Assembly: GCA_016714565.1 (NCBI GenBank)
Contig: JADKDM010000041.1
Span: 1-64,000 of the forward strand
Reading direction: 5' to 3'
Source: Candidatus Villigracilis propinquus
GTDB taxonomy: Bacteria; Chloroflexota; Anaerolineae; Anaerolineales; Villigracilaceae
Length of the DNA: 64,000 nucleotides
The notes beneath the pieces were generated by a model. That model was not told where the DNA came from. It searched no databases and saw only the letters and a list, made by a program, of their open reading frames with translations. Below, piece by piece: positions 60,793-64,000 of the stretch (position 1 is its first letter; each line of letters opens with the position of its first letter). The translations under genes and the position numbers were made by a program.

Positions 60793-60820
60793 AAACTCGG
60801 AGATGAAAGTCTCCGAGTTT
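60793..60820. terminator. Bidirectional terminator with CTCCGAGTT stem
   Basis: AAACTCGGAG-ATGAAAGT-CTCCGAGTTT with A and T runs, between converging genes; the same stem as at 1303 and 22575. Confidence 0.88.
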
Positions 60821-60825
60821 TAGTT

Positions 60826-61041
60826 TCATGCAAAGGTTGGCTCATAATGCAAGACTAGTAACTTATCTGCTTTGACTGCAAACTCCGCATATGTGCGCCC
60901 TTCGTTATCAGTAAATTCTACTTCGTAGACATCAGGCGCAAGGACTTCAACGACGGTTCCAACCTGTCCACGTTGTAGATCGCGTTCAGTCAGATCGTCA
61001 GTTAATGCAACAACATCCAGTAATTTCACTTTGTTTTTCAT
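60826..61041 (-). CDS. DUF4926 protein
   Basis: The 71-residue protein has the DUF4926 pattern: LLDVVALTDDL, LQRGQVGTVVEVLAPDVYEVEFTD and a closing VKADKLLVL, which is a small SH3-like fold. DUF4926 genes often lie beside DUF6883 genes, as here (9 nt gap), and the pair has the size and layout of a toxin-antitoxin or similar module. The role is not known. Confidence 0.85.
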   Translation of the reverse strand: MKNKVKLLDVVALTDDLTERDLQRGQVGTVVEVLAPDVYEVEFTDNEGRTYAEFAVKADKLLVLHYEPTFA

Positions 61042-61050
61042 TTCTAACTC

Positions 61051-61383
61051 CTATAAAACATAACAACTTGTAAGCCGTGAGTAATCTTCTCCAGTACGGA
61101 CGATCCATGCTGTGCGGATGGCAGCTTGTCTGCCCTGTCTCGTCATCGTAAAGTCAAGTGTGTAGCGTTGGCCATATTCATCGCGTTCGGTTGACGTTGC
61201 TTCTTCGGTAAGTACAGCAGACAGAATTGCATTGCGAAGTTCTTCCGCATCCTCTGCCGTTATTCCCAACGTGGTTGAAAAAACGCGGGCCTTATGTCTG
61301 CCACGCGGATGGCTGGCGCTCAAACAATAATCACGCAGTTTTTCGATTTCAACAATGGCATGCGCAGCGTTTGGTAGTTTCAT
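61051..61383 (-). CDS. DUF6883 protein
   Basis: The 110-residue protein starts KLPNAAHAIVEIEKLRDYCL, continues SASHPRGRHKARVFSTTLGI with the conserved HPRGRHKA, and ends QAAIRTAWIVRTGEDYSRLTSCYV. This is the DUF6883 pattern, whose RHKA and W-I-(V/I)-R-T/G features suggest an enzyme or toxin fold. It is the upstream gene of the pair with the DUF4926 gene. Confidence 0.85.
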   Translation of the reverse strand: MKLPNAAHAIVEIEKLRDYCLSASHPRGRHKARVFSTTLGITAEDAEELRNAILSAVLTEEATSTERDEYGQRYTLDFTMTRQGRQAAIRTAWIVRTGEDYSRLTSCYVL

Positions 61384-61483
61384 CTCAGAAAATTATACCG
61401 CCACTTTTTATCGTCGGGCGGGGCATATCGGGGAAACAACTGCCTTTCGAAACAGAATCAACTTCCAGTTAAGCAAGAAGCGG

Positions 61484-61500
61484 TAAAATCATCCCCAATG
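61484..61500 (+). promoter_or_regulatory. TAAAAT box 8 nt before a leaderless ATG
   Basis: CGGTAAAATC (TAAAAT 61484-61489) is followed by ATG 61498. Confidence 0.45.
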
Positions 61501-62535
61501 ACACCGACCTTCGCATATCCCCTCATCCTTGTCCTCTCTTATCTTGGCGTGTGGATCATCCGCCGTTATGCCGAAAAACGAAGTATTTTAGATCATCCCA
61601 ACGAACGCAGTTTACATTCCACGCCCACGCCGCGCGGCGGAGGGTTGATGATCGTGCTGCTCGTGACGGCGGCTGGCTTGTGGGCCGTGTACGAGGCGGG
61701 CTTCACCCGTGGATTGATCTACATCGTCTGCGGGCTGGTGATTGCATGGCTGGGCTGGCGCGACGACCTGCACTCGCTTTCGCCGCGTTTGCGTTTTGGC
61801 GTGCAAAGCCTCGTTGCGCTGGCGTCTGTGCTTGGGCTGGGATATTTCAAATCTGTCACCATTCCCTTGTTCGGAGAATTGCAGCTTGGCGTGGTGGGCT
61901 TCGTCATCACCTTTTTGTGGATCGTCGGCCTGACCAACGCCTACAACTTCATGGACGGTATCGACGGCCTTGCGGGCGGCGTGGCGTTTGCGGGCGGCAT
62001 CGGCTGGATGTTGCTTTCGGTGAACATGGAAAACACGTTTGCGTTTTGGGTTGCGCTTGCGGTTTCAGCCAGCAGCCTCGGTTTTCTAATTCATAACTGG
62101 TCGCCCGCGAAAATTTTCATGGGCGATGTTTCCAGCACCTTCCTCGGCTACACCTTCGCCGTGTTGCCATTGCTTGCCGCAGACGAAGGCGGCGACGCGC
62201 TTATGCTTGGCACGCTTTTGATGTGGACGATCATCATGGACGCGGGCGTCACGTTCATTCAACGCGCGCTTCGGCGTGAGAACGTCCTCGCCGCGCACCG
62301 CACGCATGTCTATCAACGACTCGTGGCGGGCGGTTATTCTCATGCCACCATCAGCTTCATGTTCATGGTGCTCACCTTCGTCGCCGTCAGGCTCACCCTC
62401 GCATGGTCGCAAGGCGCAGTCATCGCCCCCGTTCTCATCATCTTTGGATTGCCCGCCATTTGGATTCTTCTCACTCGTCACGCAAATGATCTGAATAATA
62501 CTTTAAACACGACGGACACAAAGGACACGAAGTGA
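61498..62535 (+). CDS. WecA/MraY-type undecaprenyl-phosphate sugar-1-phosphate transferase
   Basis: The 345-residue membrane enzyme has about ten helices and the family motifs DHPNERSLHSTPTPRGGG, WLGWRDDLHSLSPRLRFG, the catalytic loop NAYNFMDGIDGLAGG and FMGDVSSTFLGY, plus HRTHVYQRLVAGG. It transfers a sugar phosphate from a UDP-sugar to undecaprenyl phosphate, starting a surface polysaccharide. The last nine residues (NTTDTKDTK) come from a dispersed ACACAAAGGACACGAAG-type repeat. The glycosyltransferase at 57870 and the polymer-processing gene downstream fit one pathway. Confidence 0.94.
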   Translation: MTPTFAYPLILVLSYLGVWIIRRYAEKRSILDHPNERSLHSTPTPRGGGLMIVLLVTAAGLWAVYEAGFTRGLIYIVCGLVIAWLGWRDDLHSLSPRLRFGVQSLVALASVLGLGYFKSVTIPLFGELQLGVVGFVITFLWIVGLTNAYNFMDGIDGLAGGVAFAGGIGWMLLSVNMENTFAFWVALAVSASSLGFLIHNWSPAKIFMGDVSSTFLGYTFAVLPLLAADEGGDALMLGTLLMWTIIMDAGVTFIQRALRRENVLAAHRTHVYQRLVAGGYSHATISFMFMVLTFVAVRLTLAWSQGAVIAPVLIIFGLPAIWILLTRHANDLNNTLNTTDTKDTK

Positions 62536-62536
62536 T

Positions 62537-62564
62537 TCAATTACCAATTACTAATTACGCATCA
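62537..62564. repeat. Heptad tract CCAATTA
   Basis: TCAATTA, CCAATTA, CTAATTA, CGCATCA. The same CCAATTA unit occurs three times in frame in the downstream gene at 63628. Confidence 0.75.
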
Positions 62565-62578
62565 CGAAACACCTTTTC

Positions 62579-64000
62579 ATGCTCAAGCGGATAAAGACCC
62601 TCGCCTCTCTCTACCGAGAACTTGGTCTGCGTTGGTTAGCTTTTCGCCTCGCCTATGCATTTCGCCACCGCAGCGGACTCATCCGCCTGCAAATGCCGCT
62701 CTATAAATGGGCAGACCGTCCGCTGGCGACATGGCTAAAGAAAAACATCCCCTCTGAATCAACTGCCTACGCCGAATGGCGCAAAGCGAATGCCCCTAAA
62801 TTTTTCTTCGGCGAAGACACCGGTGGTCGAGTAGCGCGGACGGTTTTCCCGCGCGTATCGAGACCACCGATTGAAGAAGCCGACCGCATCCTCAACGGCG
62901 AGATCAAATTCTTCTCCCACGAATATCAACAAATAGGTTTTCCGCCTGCTTGGAATCATGTCATCCTGAGCGATAGCGAAGGATCTCTACCAATGTCATC
63001 AGAGATTCTTCGGTCGCAAAGAACGCTCCCTCAGAATGACATAATTCAACACTGGTCACAGATCTCCGACGATGCGGAAGTGGACATCAAATTCATTTGG
63101 GAAGCCAATCGCTTCGGCTTCGTCTACACCCTCGTCCGTGCCTACGCCGCCACAAACGACGAAAAATATCCGCAAGCCTTCTGGCAATTGATTCAAGATT
63201 GGGCTGAACACAATCCACCCAACACAGGCGCCAACTGGAAAGACGGACAGGAGATCGCCCTGCGTCTCATGGCATGGACATTCGGCTTCTACGCCTTTAT
63301 CCATTCTCCATCCACCACGCCTCAGCAGATTTCCCAATTCACGCAATTCGTCGCTGCGCAAGCCGAGCGCATCTACAAGAACATCGGCTACGCCATCTCC
63401 ACCCGCAGCAATCACACCATCAGCGAAGCCTTCGGCCTGTGGATGGTCGGTCTGCTTTTCCCCGAACTCAAAGACTCCGAAAAATATTTCACCCTCGGCA
63501 AACAACTCCTCGAAGAAGAAGCCGCCAAACAGATCTTCCCCGATGGCAGTTATGCCATGTACTCCCTCAACTACCATCGCTTCATTTTGCATCTTTATCT
63601 TTATGCCATCCAACTCGGCGATCTCAACCAATTACCATTTACCAATTACCTAAAGACCTCCATCTCCAATTCTATTAATTACCTCTCCCACCTCATCGAC
63701 CCAAACACAGGACAAATGCCTGTCTACGGCTCAAACGACGGCGCACTCGTCCTTCCGTTGAATAACTGCGACTTCACCGATTACCGTCCGCTGTTGCAAT
63801 TGGGTTCGGTCATCACCACAGGCGAGCGGATGTTTGAGGAAGGCGAATGGGATGAGGATGTGTTTTGGTTGTGTGGGGATAAGATAGCAAAGAAAGAAGA
63901 AAGAGGAAAGAAGCTGGTTGATGTTTCTTTTCCAGAGGGTGGAGTTCATATTCTACGCGGCGAGAATAGCAAAGCTGTCATTCGCTGCACAGACTTCACC
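62579..64000 (+). CDS. Heparinase II/III-family protein, 3' end outside window, with four in-frame repeat inserts
   Basis: The frame is open for 474 codons to the window end. RELGLRWLAFRLAY..., FIWEANRFGFVYTLVRAYAAT, NPPNTGANWKDGQEIALRLMAW, STRSNHTISEAFGLWMVGLLFPE and FPDGSYAMYSLNYHRFILHL are heparinase II/III N-terminal (alpha-toroid) motifs; GGVHILRGENSKAVIRCTDF begins the C-terminal domain. Four repeat pieces are read through in frame: GGRVARTVFPRVSRPP (62822-62868), a segment at 62960-63040 (including ILSDSEGSLPMSSEILRSQR), QLPFTNYL (63628-63648) and KKEERGKK (63890-63910). Such enzymes degrade or modify acidic polysaccharides, fitting the neighbouring WecA-like gene. Confidence 0.88.
   Translation, partial: MLKRIKTLASLYRELGLRWLAFRLAYAFRHRSGLIRLQMPLYKWADRPLATWLKKNIPSESTAYAEWRKANAPKFFFGEDTGGRVARTVFPRVSRPPIEEADRILNGEIKFFSHEYQQIGFPPAWNHVILSDSEGSLPMSSEILRSQRTLPQNDIIQHWSQISDDAEVDIKFIWEANRFGFVYTLVRAYAATNDEKYPQAFWQLIQDWAEHNPPNTGANWKDGQEIALRLMAWTFGFYAFIHSPSTTPQQISQFTQFVAAQAERIYKNIGYAISTRSNHTISEAFGLWMVGLLFPELKDSEKYFTLGKQLLEEEAAKQIFPDGSYAMYSLNYHRFILHLYLYAIQLGDLNQLPFTNYLKTSISNSINYLSHLIDPNTGQMPVYGSNDGALVLPLNNCDFTDYRPLLQLGSVITTGERMFEEGEWDEDVFWLCGDKIAKKEERGKKLVDVSFPEGGVHILRGENSKAVIRCTDFT
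62822..62868. repeat. 47-bp GGTGGTCGAG palindrome, copy 2, in frame
   Basis: GGTGGTCGAGTAGCGCGGAC on the left and CGCGTATCGAGACCACC on the right. It matches the intergenic copy at 19643-19688 in both arms, but lies inside an open reading frame. Confidence 0.85.
62960..63040. repeat. 81-bp GTCATCCTGAG...CTCAGAATGAC palindrome, in frame
   Basis: GTCATCCTGAGCGATAGCGA then AGGATCTCT on the left; AGAGATTCTTCGGTCGCAAA then GAACGCTCCCTCAGAATGAC on the right. The arms are imperfect inverted copies and resemble the GCGAGGAGCG repeats in style. The coding frame passes straight through. Confidence 0.8.

Overview
The window looks like a chromosomal contig from an uncultured Chloroflexota bacterium, most likely class Anaerolineae. 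This rests on gene content and style rather than on any marker search: LCP and VanW-type envelope proteins, a DUF92 protein, a bactofilin, a TGS-domain nucleoside kinase, DUF4870 proteins, many two-gene transcription units, many -10 boxes placed 6-8 nt before an ATG, and several families of short dispersed repeats. Moderate G+C, no rRNA, one tRNA (Asn), no phage, transposase or CRISPR array was seen.

Layout. 1-1.1 kb: remnant of a hybrid histidine kinase. 1.2-8.1 kb: tRNA-Asn, then envelope and secretion genes (SH3-like lipoprotein, DsbA-like protein, VanW protein, Trm112-like protein, HEAT protein, LCP protein, two DUF4870 proteins); at least five of these are interrupted by single-base shifts, usually at homopolymers, so this part probably carries assembly indels. 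8.3-18 kb: fmt, katG, an aquaporin, prfC, then glpK and glpD. 18-23 kb: polyprenol-type glycosyltransferase, two histidine phosphatases, a ketopantoate reductase-like protein, a nucleoside kinase. 23-32 kb, mostly minus strand: aldo/keto reductase, SDR, DUF92, two membrane proteins, a ProRS-like protein without its catalytic core, bactofilin, fabI, a DNA glycosylase and an epimerase. 32-36 kb: cold-shock protein, a G-rich stretch that destroys a phosphoesterase gene, DEAD-box helicase, EamA transporter, YiiX-like hydrolase. 36-39.2 kb: a four-gene minus-strand operon (alcohol dehydrogenase, ComB-like, PTPS/QueD-like, glycosyltransferase) that resembles a pterin- or sugar-linked pathway. 39.3-48.7 kb: PilZ, PIG-L deacetylase, greA, lysS, membrane protein, kynureninase, SIMPL protein, large diguanylate cyclase. 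48.8-56.6 kb: ABC-2 exporter, META lipoprotein, MerR-TipAS regulator, RluA-type synthase, two-component pair, lytic transglycosylase. 56.7-64 kb: membrane protein behind a LexA-like palindrome, glycosyltransferase, SDR, zinc-ribbon protein, DUF6883/DUF4926 pair, WecA-like transferase and a heparinase-like gene running off the end.

The most striking signal is a family of 7-nt-periodic, often quasi-palindromic tracts (units such as CCTTTGA/AAGTCAA, TTCTTTC/AGGAAAG, CCAATTA, GGACGAT/AGACCGT). The same units occur between genes, form the last codons and stop codons of at least seven genes, and lie in frame inside several enzymes. Other palindromic repeats (47 bp and about 81 bp) also sit in frame in the heparinase-like gene. 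The second notable item is a clean 399-codon ProRS-like gene that keeps the editing and anticodon-binding domains but lacks motifs 2 and 3 of the synthetase core.
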